DNA from: Corallococcus sp. EGB
GTDB lineage: Bacteria > Myxococcota > Myxococcia > Myxococcales > Myxococcaceae
Length of the DNA: 64,000 nucleotides
Assembly (NCBI RefSeq): GCF_019968905.1
Contig: NZ_CP079946.1
Coordinates: 4,340,001 to 4,404,000, forward strand
Reading direction: 5' to 3'
The position numbers and the translations under genes were made by a program. Below are positions 1-8,695 of this stretch, piece after piece. The notes beneath the pieces are model-generated. The model was not told the DNA's origin. It saw only the letters and a list, made by a program, of their open reading frames with translations, and searched no databases. Within the stretch, counting starts at the first letter, position 1. Each line of letters starts with the position of its first letter.

Positions 1-1
1 A

Positions 2-562
2 TTCAGGGAGCGCCATCCCCGGGTGGAGGTGGAGGTCGTCGTCGAGGACCGCTTCGTGGACATCGTGGCCGAGGGCTACGACGCGGGCGTGCGGCTGAGC
101 GAGGCCATCGAGCGCGACATGGTGCAGGTGCGGATCACCGACGCGTTCCGCTTCGTGGTGGTGGGCGCCCCCAGCTACCTCGCGCACCAGGGCACGCCCC
201 AGCGGCCCGAGGACCTCCTGAAGCACGAGTGCATCACCTTCCGATCACAGACCACCGGGACGCTGTACGCCTGGGAGCTGGAACGTGGCCGCCGGAGCTG
301 GCGTGTGCCGGTGCGGGGCGGCGTGGTCAGCAATGACAACCAGACGGCCGTGTCGCTCGCGGAGGCGGGAATGGGGCTGGCGTATGCCTTCGAGCCGGCC
401 GCGGAGGAGCGGGTGCGCTCCGGACGGCTCGTGCGGGTGCTGGAGGCCTATGCGCCCACCGTTCCTGGATTCTTCCTCTACTTCCCCAGCCGGGCCCAGC
501 GCTCCATGCCCTTGCGTCACTTCATCGAGACCGCGAAGCAAATGGCTGTCAGGAGGCTGTAG
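2..562 (+). CDS. LysR-family transcriptional regulator, C-terminal part (cut by window start)
   Basis: The reading frame is open from base 2 and ends at the TAG at 560-562, so this is the 3' end of a gene that begins upstream. About 186 residues of the effector-binding (periplasmic-binding-protein-like) half of a LysR regulator are visible: the opening stretch FRERHPRVEVEV, then DIVAEGYDAGVRL, VVGAPSYLAHQGTP and AGMGLAYAFEP, all typical of the family. The DNA-binding helix-turn-helix lies outside the window, so the target genes and ligand cannot be judged. The gene is convergent with the membrane protein that ends at 620. Confidence 0.88.
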   Translation, partial: FRERHPRVEVEVVVEDRFVDIVAEGYDAGVRLSEAIERDMVQVRITDAFRFVVVGAPSYLAHQGTPQRPEDLLKHECITFRSQTTGTLYAWELERGRRSWRVPVRGGVVSNDNQTAVSLAEAGMGLAYAFEPAAEERVRSGRLVRVLEAYAPTVPGFFLYFPSRAQRSMPLRHFIETAKQMAVRRL

Positions 563-619
563 CGGGCCGCTGTCGTTGAGGCGATGAGGTCCCCCAACGA
601 AGGTGGCGCACCCCGGGCG

Positions 620-1762
620 TCAGAACATGCTCTTGCCGAGCTCCAGCACCACCTCGACGAAGCGCCGGTCGGCGAAGAGCAGGGGCACGATGGGCACCAT
701 CGCCGCGACGATGACGGCCAATGCCGCACGGACGTCCACCGGGAACCAGCGCATGCGGCGCGCCGCGCCGAAGGACGTGCCCAGGTCCGCGAGCGAGGAG
801 AAGTCGTGCGCGGTCAGCGGATCCATTCCCTCCGGCGGATCGCGGTGGAACCACCGCTCTTCGAAGCGCTGTGAGTGCCAGGCCGCCACGGCCGAGAAGT
901 GATGGCCCCCCATTCGCTTCGTCCTCAGCAGCTGACGGAAGAAGGCCGCCAGCGGAGCGTAGACGATGACGAGACAGATGAGCGCGAAGGCGAACAGGTG
1001 AAGGGCGTAGTCGGTGAGGTCGGTGGTGGGGCCGTGCGTCAGGCGATGCGCGGTGATCGTGGCGGCCACCGCGAAGACAATGAGCGAGAAGCTGGCCTGG
1101 ACCGTCCCGAGGAAGCCCAGGCCGCCCGCTGCGTCCGGATGGGTGGGCACGAGCGCGAGCGGCAGCCGGGAGACCTTGAACAGGAACCTCGCCCACAGGA
1201 CTCCCCGCCACAGCCAGCGCAGGAACAGGAACCGGAGGAGCGGCATGCTCACCGCGAGGTACCACCAGCCGGCGAGGGTGAGCGGGCCCTGGGGCTGCGC
1301 ATGGAGCCAGGCTGGACGGCTCGTCAGGAGGGGCACGTTCACGAAGGACACGGCGACGGAGACGATCAGCAGCCCGGCTTCGATGATGGCGCTTCGCCGC
1401 ACCCGCACCACGTCGTTGGCGATGCGCTCGAAGGTGGCCAGATGCTTCGCATCAATCAGGTCCGAGACGACGAACTGGCGCACGGCCGCCGAGAGGTTCA
1501 GGTCGATGTAGCGCTCGGACGCGACGAGCAGCGGCAGGGACACCAGGAACGCGACGTGGGTCCCCAGGTCCCGCAGGAAGCCTCGCGCCACCGCGGGCTC
1601 TCCACCGAGGAGCGACAGGACGAGGAGCGGAAGCCAGCTCACCAGCGTCAGGAAGACGACGCGCATGGTCAGCGACGCCCGCCGAGGATGGGCGCGATGA
1701 CGTGGGCCGAGCAGCGTGCCCTGGACCAGCGAGAAGTCGAGCAATGAGGCGGGGACGTCCAT
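620..1762 (-). CDS. Multi-pass membrane protein of unknown function
   Basis: A 380-residue protein with about six or seven hydrophobic segments (roughly residues 33-52, 66-84, 128-150, 163-182, 214-236, 246-270 and 345-366) separated by Arg-rich cytoplasmic loops. I do not recognise a catalytic motif. A long loop between the sixth and last segments contains charged and aromatic residues. The start at 1762 is the longest option; an internal Met at about residue 33 (MRVVFLTLVSWLP) directly precedes the first membrane segment and is a plausible alternative. The gene stands alone behind 244 bp of non-coding DNA and is convergent with the LysR gene. Function unknown. Confidence 0.75.
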   Translation of the reverse strand: MDVPASLLDFSLVQGTLLGPRHRAHPRRASLTMRVVFLTLVSWLPLLVLSLLGGEPAVARGFLRDLGTHVAFLVSLPLLVASERYIDLNLSAAVRQFVVSDLIDAKHLATFERIANDVVRVRRSAIIEAGLLIVSVAVSFVNVPLLTSRPAWLHAQPQGPLTLAGWWYLAVSMPLLRFLFLRWLWRGVLWARFLFKVSRLPLALVPTHPDAAGGLGFLGTVQASFSLIVFAVAATITAHRLTHGPTTDLTDYALHLFAFALICLVIVYAPLAAFFRQLLRTKRMGGHHFSAVAAWHSQRFEERWFHRDPPEGMDPLTAHDFSSLADLGTSFGAARRMRWFPVDVRAALAVIVAAMVPIVPLLFADRRFVEVVLELGKSMF

Positions 1763-2006
1763 GACCGCATCAAAGCTGTGCTGTGATGGCGGCTCCTGCC
1801 AGTCGAAGAAGCAACCAGGCTGCGCGAAGGCAGTGGTGGACGGGGCAAGGGCGGTGCTGGAAGCGCCAAAGGAGGGAGCGGCGGCAAGGGTGGTGGCGGT
1901 AGCCCCCGGTCACGTCCGCCTCCCATGCACCCAGCACCACCGGACGGCCTTCCGGTGGAGGCCGGGGAGACAACCCTCCGAGGGAGTGAGTGAAGCCGCC
2001 CCCCCC

Positions 2007-2801
2007 TTACTGGCGGGCCTGCTCCGCCGACGGCAGGCCCAGGGCGGCCGCCAGCTCGGTCAGCTTCGCCTGCACCTTGCGCATGTTCTCCGGGCCCATG
2101 CGCAGCAGGTGTTTCTCCGCCGCGCTCAGCGCTTCGAGGTTCGGATCCGCGTAGACGAAGAGCGCGCCCTTCGGCGTGAGCTCCGGGGGCGTCTTGGGGA
2201 CGGGGACCCGGGTGAGCCGCCCGATGGCTTGCGACAGGGTCGTATCCAGACTCCGGCCCGGCGGTGCCAGCTCCGCATGCGCGGCGTCCAGCAGCGGCTT
2301 GAGCTCCTGATACACCTGCCCCGCCTTCTTCGCGTCCAGGGAGACGATGACGCGGGTCACTGCGTCGTAGCGGGTATGGCTTTCCGACGATGTCACCGTC
2401 TGGCCGTGACGCTTTGTCACCCGGAAGGTCCCCGTGGGTGCCATGAACGACAACGGCATGCGCGGGCTCTGGCCTTCGGCGACCAGGTTCACGGACGCGG
2501 CGAAGCGGCGGGCCAGGTCCTCGGCGGACAGCCAGCGCGCGAAGTCCGCGTCCGTGGAGAGGCCCTTCAACAGCTCCCTCACGCTGGCGTCCGTGCCGGA
2601 GAGCTGCACCGCAGGGGGCGGAGGAGGAGCCGGAGGCGTCGGCTCCGCGTAGGCGGGCGTGGAGGCGGGCGGCGGTTCCGGTGTCCGCAGCAAGAAGAGG
2701 CTCGCTCCGCCCAGGAGCGCCACGACGGCGGCGATGCCCAGGGGCCAACGCATGGAACGAATGGGAGACGGCGGGAGGGGGGCGTTATCGCTGGGGCTCA
2801 T
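2007..2801 (-). CDS. DUF3014-like single-pass membrane protein
   Basis: A 264-residue protein with a short cytoplasmic N-terminus, one membrane anchor (about residues 19-39), a Pro/Ala-rich linker (PPPASTPAYAEPTPPAPPPPP) and a soluble domain. The soluble part has the order seen in DUF3014 proteins: a VRELLKGLSTDADFARWL segment, then DLARRFAASVNLVAEGQSPR, then a YDAVTRVIVSLDAKKAGQVYQELKPLLDAA segment. The family assignment is from memory of the family pattern. It lies 36 bp behind the OmpA-like lipoprotein gene on the same strand, so the two are probably co-transcribed and may both act at the cell envelope. The biochemical role is unknown. Confidence 0.72.
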   Translation of the reverse strand: MSPSDNAPLPPSPIRSMRWPLGIAAVVALLGGASLFLLRTPEPPPASTPAYAEPTPPAPPPPPAVQLSGTDASVRELLKGLSTDADFARWLSAEDLARRFAASVNLVAEGQSPRMPLSFMAPTGTFRVTKRHGQTVTSSESHTRYDAVTRVIVSLDAKKAGQVYQELKPLLDAAHAELAPPGRSLDTTLSQAIGRLTRVPVPKTPPELTPKGALFVYADPNLEALSAAEKHLLRMGPENMRKVQAKLTELAAALGLPSAEQARQ

Positions 2802-2837
2802 GTGGGTGGGGACTCGGTGGAGGTCGGTGGAAAGGGC

Positions 2838-3362
2838 TTAGAGGTCGCCGGTGCGGGCCTGCTCCGCCAGGCGGAAGGAGAACTCCGCGCGGCGGTTCTT
2901 CTCCGGGACGTTCGGGTCCGCGGGCCGCTCCTCGCCGTAGGAGATGACGGAGATGCGCCCGGGCTCGACGCCCAGGTTCACCAGGTAGCTGCGCACACTG
3001 GCGGCGCGGCGCTGGCCCAGCGCGAGGTTGTATTCCGTGGTGCCCAGCTCGCAGGTGTGGCCCGCCACCGTCACCTTCGCCAGGCTCCGCTGACGCATCG
3101 CCTGGGCGATGCGCGACAGCTCCTCGGTGGCCTCGGGCGGGAGGATGGAGGAGTCGAGCGGGAAGTAGATGGGCGCGGCGTTGAGCGCCGCGAGCGCCTG
3201 CTCCGTGTCGTCAGGATTGGGCTGTGTCGCATTGCCCCGGTCACTGACGACGGGCGGCGGTGTATGGGTTGCCGCGTCGGCGGTGCTGGTATTGGCCGCG
3301 CGCCGCGCACAACCGGTGAGACCCATCACAGACATCAGGAGCACCAGGGAGGTTCGGTTCAT
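2838..3362 (-). CDS. OmpA/Pal-family lipoprotein
   Basis: I place the start at the ATG at 3362 rather than at upstream in-frame codons, because it begins a lipoprotein signal peptide: MNRTSLVLLMSVMGLTGC, with the lipobox LTGC and lipidated Cys at residue 18. The mature protein (174 residues in all) ends in an OmpA-C/Pal peptidoglycan-binding domain: IYFPLDSSILPPEATEEL, VTVAGHTCELGTTEYNLALGQRRAASVRSYL, GRISVISYGEERPADP, and NRRAEFSF. Known family members anchor the outer membrane to peptidoglycan. It sits 89 bp downstream of the NtrC-type regulator and 36 bp upstream of the DUF3014-like gene, all on the minus strand. Confidence 0.9.
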   Translation of the reverse strand: MNRTSLVLLMSVMGLTGCARRAANTSTADAATHTPPPVVSDRGNATQPNPDDTEQALAALNAAPIYFPLDSSILPPEATEELSRIAQAMRQRSLAKVTVAGHTCELGTTEYNLALGQRRAASVRSYLVNLGVEPGRISVISYGEERPADPNVPEKNRRAEFSFRLAEQARTGDL

Positions 3363-3451
3363 GCCCTGATACATGAGCAAGGGCTGTGCCGCGGTCCTCC
3401 CCCTCTGGCGTCTCGCGCGGTGGGGCGCGATGACTGGCAAAGCGCGTCGTC

Positions 3452-4828
3452 CTAGCGTTGCGAAACGCCGCTGTCGGTCCGCTCCCGACGGTGGATGGTG
3501 GAGACATCAATCCCCAGCAGCTCCGCCGCCCGCGTCTTGTTGCCTCCACAGCGGGCAACCACCCACGCGATGTATTCACCTTCCAATTGTCGCAACGGCA
3601 CCACCTGCCCCTGGTGGGCCGCGGCCAGCGGGTGGACGTCCGCCGCACCCTCGGTGGTGTGCAGCCGCAGCTGGGCCAGGTCCACCGTGGGCTGCGCGCC
3701 CAGGACGACCAGGCGCTCCACCAGGTTCTCCAGCTCGCGCACGTTGCCGGGCCACGACATGCGCGCGAGCGTGGCCAGGACCTCCGGGGCCAGGGCCGTG
3801 ACGGGGGAGCGCGGGTTGCGGGCGCGGGCCTGGGCCACGAAGTGCTCGGCGAGCTTCGGGATGTCCTCCGAGCGCTCTCGCAGCGGTGGGACGCGGAGTG
3901 AGACGACATTGAGCCGGTAGAAGAGGTCCGCCCGGAAGCGGCCCTCCTTCACCCGCGCGTCCAGGTCCTGGTGCGTGGCGGCGAGGATGCGCACGTCCAC
4001 CTTGCGCGAGCCGTCCGCTCCCACCGCGCGCACCTCGCCGTCCTGGAGCACGCGCAGCAGCTTCGCCTGGAGCTCCGGGGGCATGTCCCCGATTTCATCG
4101 AGGAAGAGCGTGCCTCCGTCCGCCTCCACGAAGAGGCCCCGGCGCGTGGTGGTGGCGCCGCTGAAGGCGCCCTTGATGTGGCCGAACAGCTCGCTCTCCA
4201 GCAGCGCGTGGGGCAGGGCGGTGCAGTTGACCGCCACGAAGGGCGCCGGGTTTCGTGGCCCCTCGGAATGCAGGGCCCTCGCGACCAGCTCCTTGCCGCT
4301 GCCGCTCTCGCCCCGGATGAGCACCGGCGCGTCGGATGCCGCCACGCGGTCGAGGAGTTCATAGAGCGTTCGCATGGGGGCGCTGTGGCCCAGCAGCGCG
4401 CCCATGCCGTTGCGCTGGGCCACCTGGCGCTTGAGGTCGCGGTGCTCGGACCTCAGGCGCCGGGCCTCCAGCGCGCGGCCGACGTGGAGCAGCACCTCGT
4501 CCAGGCGGAAGGGCTTGGTGAGGTAGTGCCAGGCGCCGCGCTTCATCGCCTCCACCGCGCTCTCCACCGCGCCGAAGGCGGTCATCAGCAGCACGGGCAG
4601 CTCCGGGTCGTGCCGGCGCGCGGCGGCGAGCACGTCCAGCCCGTCCACCTCCTCCATGCGCAGGTCGCACAGGATGACGTCGTAGACGCGGGCCCTCAGC
4701 TGGGCGATGGCGTCCGCGCCGCCCGTGGAGAGGTCCACGCGGTAGCCCGCGTCGGTGAGGGGCTCCCTCAACATCTGTCCCATCTCCTCGTGGTCATCCA
4801 CCACGAGGATGCGCGCGCTAGACGGCAT
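3452..4828 (-). CDS. NtrC-type sigma-54-dependent response regulator
   Basis: A 458-residue regulator with three domains. The receiver (residues 1-120) has the acidic pair DD at 11-12, the phospho-acceptor D55 in VILCDLRM and a conserved Lys in YLTKPFR. The AAA+ domain (about 148-380) has Walker A GESGSGKE, the sigma-54 contact loop as GAFSGA (Ser in place of the usual Thr) and Walker B LFLDEIGD. The Fis-type helix-turn-helix is at the C-terminus (GGNKTRAAELLGIDVSTIHRR). Its start overlaps the end of the histidine kinase gene by 11 bp, indicating translational coupling with its cognate kinase. It closely resembles the regulator at 61921-63285. Confidence 0.95.
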   Translation of the reverse strand: MPSSARILVVDDHEEMGQMLREPLTDAGYRVDLSTGGADAIAQLRARVYDVILCDLRMEEVDGLDVLAAARRHDPELPVLLMTAFGAVESAVEAMKRGAWHYLTKPFRLDEVLLHVGRALEARRLRSEHRDLKRQVAQRNGMGALLGHSAPMRTLYELLDRVAASDAPVLIRGESGSGKELVARALHSEGPRNPAPFVAVNCTALPHALLESELFGHIKGAFSGATTTRRGLFVEADGGTLFLDEIGDMPPELQAKLLRVLQDGEVRAVGADGSRKVDVRILAATHQDLDARVKEGRFRADLFYRLNVVSLRVPPLRERSEDIPKLAEHFVAQARARNPRSPVTALAPEVLATLARMSWPGNVRELENLVERLVVLGAQPTVDLAQLRLHTTEGAADVHPLAAAHQGQVVPLRQLEGEYIAWVVARCGGNKTRAAELLGIDVSTIHRRERTDSGVSQR

Positions 4829-6935
4829 GCCGTTCCTCCCAGCCGGACGCGGCGGCCACCGGCCACCGCAGCGTGACGACGGTGCCTCGGCCGGGCTCGC
4901 TTTCGACGCCCACCTGGCCTCCGTGATTGCGGACGATCTGCGCCACCACGCTCAGCCCCAGGCCCGTGCCCTGGCCGCGCTTCTTGGTGGTGAAGAAGGG
5001 GTCGAACACCTGGTGCAGGTGCTCCGGCGCGATGCCGCGGCCATCGTCCTGGACGCGGATCTCCACCGCCGGCGTGTCCCCCGCCATGCACGCCGCGGCG
5101 CTCAGCCGCACGTGGCCTCCCGCGCTGCACGCGTCACAGGCGTTGAGGGCGAGGTTGAGGAGCACCTGCTGGAGCTGATCCGCGTCCGCCGCGAGGCTGG
5201 GCAGCCGCTCGGGCACGTCCATCTCGAAGTGGACGCGCCGGCGCTCGGCCTCCACGTCGAGCAGCTCCTGGAGGCCGCGCACCACGGACGCGAGCGGGAC
5301 GACGCCGGCCGGCGCGGGTTGCAGGCGCGACAGGTCCAACAGCTGGCGGATGATGCGGCTCACCCGGTCGATCTGCGTGACGATGGCGGTGAGGCCCCGG
5401 CCCTGCGGGTGCTCCACGCCGCCCACCTTCTGGAGCATGTATTCGGCGTGGCCCCGGATGATGCCCAGCGGCGTGCCGATTTCATGGGCCACCCCCGCGG
5501 CGAGCACCCCCACCGTGGCCAGCTTCTCCGCGCGCAGCAGCTGGTCCTCCAGCATCCGCACGTTGCTCAGGTCCTCCAGCACCAGCAGCGTGCTGGCCTC
5601 GCCGTCGCTGTGCTCCAGCGGGACGGCGTGGACGTTGAACTGGTCCTTCTCGTTGAAGAGGCTGAGTGGTTCGCCGTGCAGGCTGCGCACGGCGCCCTTG
5701 TCCCGCGCGGCCAGCACCATGGCCTCCAGCCGCTGGACCGCCACGGCGGTCGCGGTGGGGAAGGCCTCTGGCAGCGTGCTTCCCACGGCGGTGGCGGGCA
5801 GGCGCGCGCGCAGCGCCTGGTTCACGGCGCTGATGCGGCCCTCGTGGTTCAGGGCCAGGATGCCCGTGGGGATGTGGTCGAGGATCTTCTGGGTCTTCTC
5901 GTGCAGGTGCGCGAACCGGGCGGCGTGGCGCAGGCTCTCCCGGAGCGCCACCGCGCGGCGGTTGGCGAGCACGACATACGTCCCGAACGCCACCAGGAAC
6001 ACCGCCACGAGGAGCGCCGCCAGCGACAGGCGAAGCACCAGCGTGCGCTCATGGGAGCGCAGGGCGCTGGTGGAGGAGAGCGTCGCCACGGACCAGGACG
6101 CCTCGCTTCGCATGCGCAAGGGGCGGAACGTGGCCACCGCGTCCGCGGCCCCCAGGCCCAGGCGCGCGGCCTGCGCCTCGTGGAGGCGCAGCGTCCCGGA
6201 CTCGCCCGCGCGCATCCGCTCCACCAGCGCGCGGAGCCCGGGGACGAGCGCGCCTTCGGGCCCCCCCAGCCTCCGGTGCCAGGACGTGAGGGTCGGGTCG
6301 CTCATGGGTGCGGGCATGCCGTGCGCGCCCAGCAGGAGCAGCCGCGTGTTCTCCTCCACCGTCACCATGCGCAGCGGCGCGAAGATGGGCTCGGTGTCCA
6401 CGAGGATGGCGACGGCGCCTCCACCCCCGGGCGTGTCGGAGTCGATGCGCGTGGCGAAGACGCGCATCCATCCGGAGGACGTTGGCCCCTCGATGGGGAA
6501 CGAGGGGATGACGTGTCCCTCCGGCGCCGTGAGCGCCTGCCGCGCGGTCTCCACGAGCGCGGAGGGATGGACGGCTTCCCGGGGGAGGTGGCGCGACTTG
6601 TGGTCCACCAGGAAGAGCCGCTCGTCGCCGTCCGGCCCCAGCACCGCGATGGCCCGGTACTGGCCCACGGACTCCAGCAGGGCGCGCAGCTCGTTGTAAT
6701 GGTCTCCGGCCGAACCGGGCTGGGCGAGCAGCTCGCTCGCGAAGCGCAGGTTGTCCCCCAGGTCCTCGAGCGAACGGGCGACGCCGCTGGCGGCCTCGTC
6801 CAGCTGGGCCCGGCGGTCGCGCGCGAACTGCTCCACCAGGGCCTGACGGTCGCGCTGGATGAACCACACGGCGCCGCCCGCCACGCTGGCCAGGGACACG
6901 AGCAGCAGGACGAGGGGAACAAGGAGCCGGTGCAT
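4818..6935 (-). CDS. Membrane sensor histidine kinase, partner of the downstream NtrC-type regulator
   Basis: A 705-residue kinase. I chose the ATG at 6935 because it opens the first membrane helix (MHRLLVPLVLLLVSLASVAGG); the frame stays open far upstream, but that part is antisense to the neighbouring genes. Order: TM1 (about 3-22), a large extracytoplasmic sensor region (about 30-280), TM2 (LAALLVAVFLVAFGTYVVL), a PAS domain (ILDHIPTGILALNHEGRISAVN), HisKA with the phospho-acceptor H484 in GVAHEIGTPLG, then HATPase with the N box (NLALNACDACS), DDGRGI and GTGLGLSVV. No clear Shine-Dalgarno precedes 6935, so a start up to about 20 codons earlier is possible. It is a paralogue of the kinase at 59811-61943. 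Confidence 0.92.
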   Translation of the reverse strand: MHRLLVPLVLLLVSLASVAGGAVWFIQRDRQALVEQFARDRRAQLDEAASGVARSLEDLGDNLRFASELLAQPGSAGDHYNELRALLESVGQYRAIAVLGPDGDERLFLVDHKSRHLPREAVHPSALVETARQALTAPEGHVIPSFPIEGPTSSGWMRVFATRIDSDTPGGGGAVAILVDTEPIFAPLRMVTVEENTRLLLLGAHGMPAPMSDPTLTSWHRRLGGPEGALVPGLRALVERMRAGESGTLRLHEAQAARLGLGAADAVATFRPLRMRSEASWSVATLSSTSALRSHERTLVLRLSLAALLVAVFLVAFGTYVVLANRRAVALRESLRHAARFAHLHEKTQKILDHIPTGILALNHEGRISAVNQALRARLPATAVGSTLPEAFPTATAVAVQRLEAMVLAARDKGAVRSLHGEPLSLFNEKDQFNVHAVPLEHSDGEASTLLVLEDLSNVRMLEDQLLRAEKLATVGVLAAGVAHEIGTPLGIIRGHAEYMLQKVGGVEHPQGRGLTAIVTQIDRVSRIIRQLLDLSRLQPAPAGVVPLASVVRGLQELLDVEAERRRVHFEMDVPERLPSLAADADQLQQVLLNLALNACDACSAGGHVRLSAAACMAGDTPAVEIRVQDDGRGIAPEHLHQVFDPFFTTKKRGQGTGLGLSVVAQIVRNHGGQVGVESEPGRGTVVTLRWPVAAASGWEERHAV

Positions 6936-6959
6936 GGGCGGGGGAGGAGCCAGGACAAC

Positions 6960-6974
6960 GCAAGGCCCGGGCCA
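6960..6974 (-). promoter_or_regulatory. Candidate sigma-54 (-24/-12) promoter for the kinase/regulator operon
   Basis: On the minus strand the sequence reads TGGCCCGGGCCTTGC, with the invariant GG and GC separated by 10 bases as in the -24/-12 consensus. It lies 25 bases before the kinase start, leaving a leader of about a dozen bases. That would fit autoregulation by the operon's own NtrC-type regulator. It is a single match in GC-rich DNA, so chance is a serious alternative. Confidence 0.3.
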
Positions 6975-7127
6975 GTCGTTCCCTCCAGGCATCGCGCCAC
7001 GCGCCAGGCCGCGACCGCCGCAAATCACCACGCTGGGACTGGCACTTTGCCGGACCTGTCTGGCGCCAGCCCCGCTCCGGGCTTGCGCTAGAGTGGCCGC
7101 CCCCTCGAACGGAGACCGAGCCTGACC

Positions 7128-7679
7128 ATGAGCCAGAACCTGTACGACATCCCCCTCACCGGCATTGACGGTTCCCCCCGCACGCTCGGTCAGTACAGGG
7201 GCAAGGTCCTGCTGGTGGTGAACGTCGCGTCCAAGTGCGGCCTGACGCCCCAGTACGAAGGCCTCCAGAAGCTCTACGCGAGCCGGCAGGGCAAGGGCCT
7301 GGAGGTGCTGGGCTTCCCCGCGAACAACTTCATGGGGCAGGAGCCGGGTAGCGAGGCGGAGATCCAGCAGTTCTGCACCACGAAGTACGACGTGACCTTC
7401 CCGCTGTACTCGAAGATCTCCGTGGTGGGACCGGACAAGCACCCGCTCTACCACGCGCTGACGGGCGCCATCCCGGAGGCCACGGGCGAGGGGCCCATGC
7501 GCGCGAACCTCAAGGGCTACGGCATCGAGGCCAACCCGAAGCCGGAGGTGCAGTGGAACTTCGAGAAGTTCCTCATCGGCCGGGATGGCCGCGTCGCGGG
7601 CCGCTTCGCGCCGGACGTGACGGCGGAGGATCCGCGGCTGGTCCAGGCCATTGACGCGGAGCTGGCGAAGCCGGCCTGA
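7128..7679 (+). CDS. Glutathione peroxidase family thiol peroxidase
   Basis: A 183-residue protein of normal family length that reduces hydroperoxides in the cytoplasm. The peroxidatic Cys37 is in VNVASKCGLTPQY. The second signature GFPANNFMGQEPG provides the Gln/Asn of the catalytic tetrad, and QWNFEKFLIGRDG provides the Trp. The enzyme uses Cys, not selenocysteine; bacterial members of this kind usually take electrons from thioredoxin. The stop codon is 2 bp from the stop of the convergent persulfide dioxygenase gene, and both stops lie inside the 12-bp palindrome CCTGAGCTCAGG. Confidence 0.95.
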   Translation: MSQNLYDIPLTGIDGSPRTLGQYRGKVLLVVNVASKCGLTPQYEGLQKLYASRQGKGLEVLGFPANNFMGQEPGSEAEIQQFCTTKYDVTFPLYSKISVVGPDKHPLYHALTGAIPEATGEGPMRANLKGYGIEANPKPEVQWNFEKFLIGRDGRVAGRFAPDVTAEDPRLVQAIDAELAKPA

Positions 7680-7681
7680 GC

Positions 7682-8377
7682 TCAGGACTCCGGCGGCTGG
7701 AGCCGTCCGCAGGCGCGGTTGGCTGGGACGGCGAGGTCGATCTTCCTGGGCCGGGGCAGGTTGAGCGCGGCCATCACGGCAATGAACTCCTCGCGGGTCT
7801 TCCCCGCGAGGCGCGGGTTGTGCCGCTTCTCCTCCCCGATGCTCGTCGCCAGGTGACCGTGGTAGTCGTGCGCGGGGTAGACGAGCGTCGCGTCCGGGAG
7901 CTGGAAGAGGACGCGGGTGATGGAGTCGTAGAGCTGACCCGCGTCGCCGTTCTGGAAGTCGGTGCGGCCGTTGCCTCGCACCATCAGGGCGTCGCCGGTG
8001 AAGACGCGCTCCCCGAGCAGGTAGCTCACGCTGTCGTCCGTGTGGCCCGGCGTGGCGAGCACCTGGAAGGTGCATGCTCCGACGCGCACCGTGTCGCCGT
8101 GGCGCACCTGGAGGTCGGCGCATTCGGCTCCGCCCGCTCCGGCCACCACCTGGCACTTCGTGCGCTCGCGCAGCGCCCCCGACGCGGTGACGTGGTCCGC
8201 GTGCACGTGGGTGTCGAGGACGTGCGTGAGGACGAGTCCCAGTTCGTCAACGAGCCGCAGATCGCGCTCCACCTGCTCCAGCACCGGGTCGATGAGCACG
8301 GCCTGGCGCGAGGCCTCGTCACCGATGAGGTAGGTGTAGGTCGAGGACTCGGAGTCGAAGAGCTGACGGAAGAGCAT
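7682..8377 (-). CDS. Persulfide dioxygenase (ETHE1-like metallo-beta-lactamase fold)
   Basis: The 231-residue protein begins at the ATG at 8377, which has a GGAGAA ribosome site just upstream; longer in-frame starts add no domain sequence. The metal-binding motif is THVHADH (H57, H59, D61, H62), followed by TPGHTDDSVSYL, the GDALMVRGNGRTDFQNGD segment characteristic of ETHE1/persulfide dioxygenases, and YPAHDYHGH. Enzymes of this family use Fe(II) and O2 to oxidise glutathione persulfide to sulfite. The gene is divergent from a sulfide:quinone oxidoreductase gene, whose product is the persulfide this enzyme would consume. The substrate is inferred from family and context. Confidence 0.9.
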   Translation of the reverse strand: MLFRQLFDSESSTYTYLIGDEASRQAVLIDPVLEQVERDLRLVDELGLVLTHVLDTHVHADHVTASGALRERTKCQVVAGAGGAECADLQVRHGDTVRVGACTFQVLATPGHTDDSVSYLLGERVFTGDALMVRGNGRTDFQNGDAGQLYDSITRVLFQLPDATLVYPAHDYHGHLATSIGEEKRHNPRLAGKTREEFIAVMAALNLPRPRKIDLAVPANRACGRLQPPES

Positions 8378-8695
8378 GTCGAATTCTCCGGTCGCTGGGG
8401 GCCGTGAGGCGGGCGAGCGGGGGAGGCGCTGCGTGTGGCTCAATCCTCCGCCGGAAGTCAGGTTTCAATAAAGGTATGTCTTCTCCAGTTGTTCTATCGC
8501 TTCTGGGGGAGCGCTCATCGGGCTGGGGGCCTGCCTCCCGCGGCGCGCGCATGCTTCGGGCCCGGAGGAGGCGCGCGGAAGTGTAGACCGCGCGACGTGG
8601 GGGGCGCCCCGGAGGACAGGTGTCGCGCGCCCCCGAGGCGCGCAGTCTCGCCGTTCGCGTTGATGCCCGGCGCCGCTGCCTCCCGGAGGCCATCC
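8378..8695. promoter_or_regulatory. Divergent intergenic region between the persulfide dioxygenase and SQR genes
   Basis: This 318-bp stretch holds no supported gene. The only base-composition break is an AT-richer patch at about 8458-8506 (TTTCAATAAAGG, then TTGTTCTATCG), the likeliest place for the divergent promoters. A GGAGG ribosome site at 8685-8689 precedes the SQR start by 6 bases. No clear operator palindrome was seen. Confidence 0.45.

Noticed and set aside
1763..2006. Possible small gene in the gap between the membrane protein and DUF3014-like gene
   Set aside because: No frame there has a start, ribosome site and protein-like composition; I see nothing in this stretch.
7041..7056. 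Sigma-54-like TGGCACTTTGC upstream of the glutathione peroxidase gene
   Set aside because: The spacing between GG and GC is too short for the -24/-12 rule.
6936..8156. N-terminal extension of the first histidine kinase to 1,112 residues
   Set aside because: The extra sequence lies antisense to glutathione peroxidase and persulfide dioxygenase sequence and has no domain; the kinase starts naturally at its first membrane helix.
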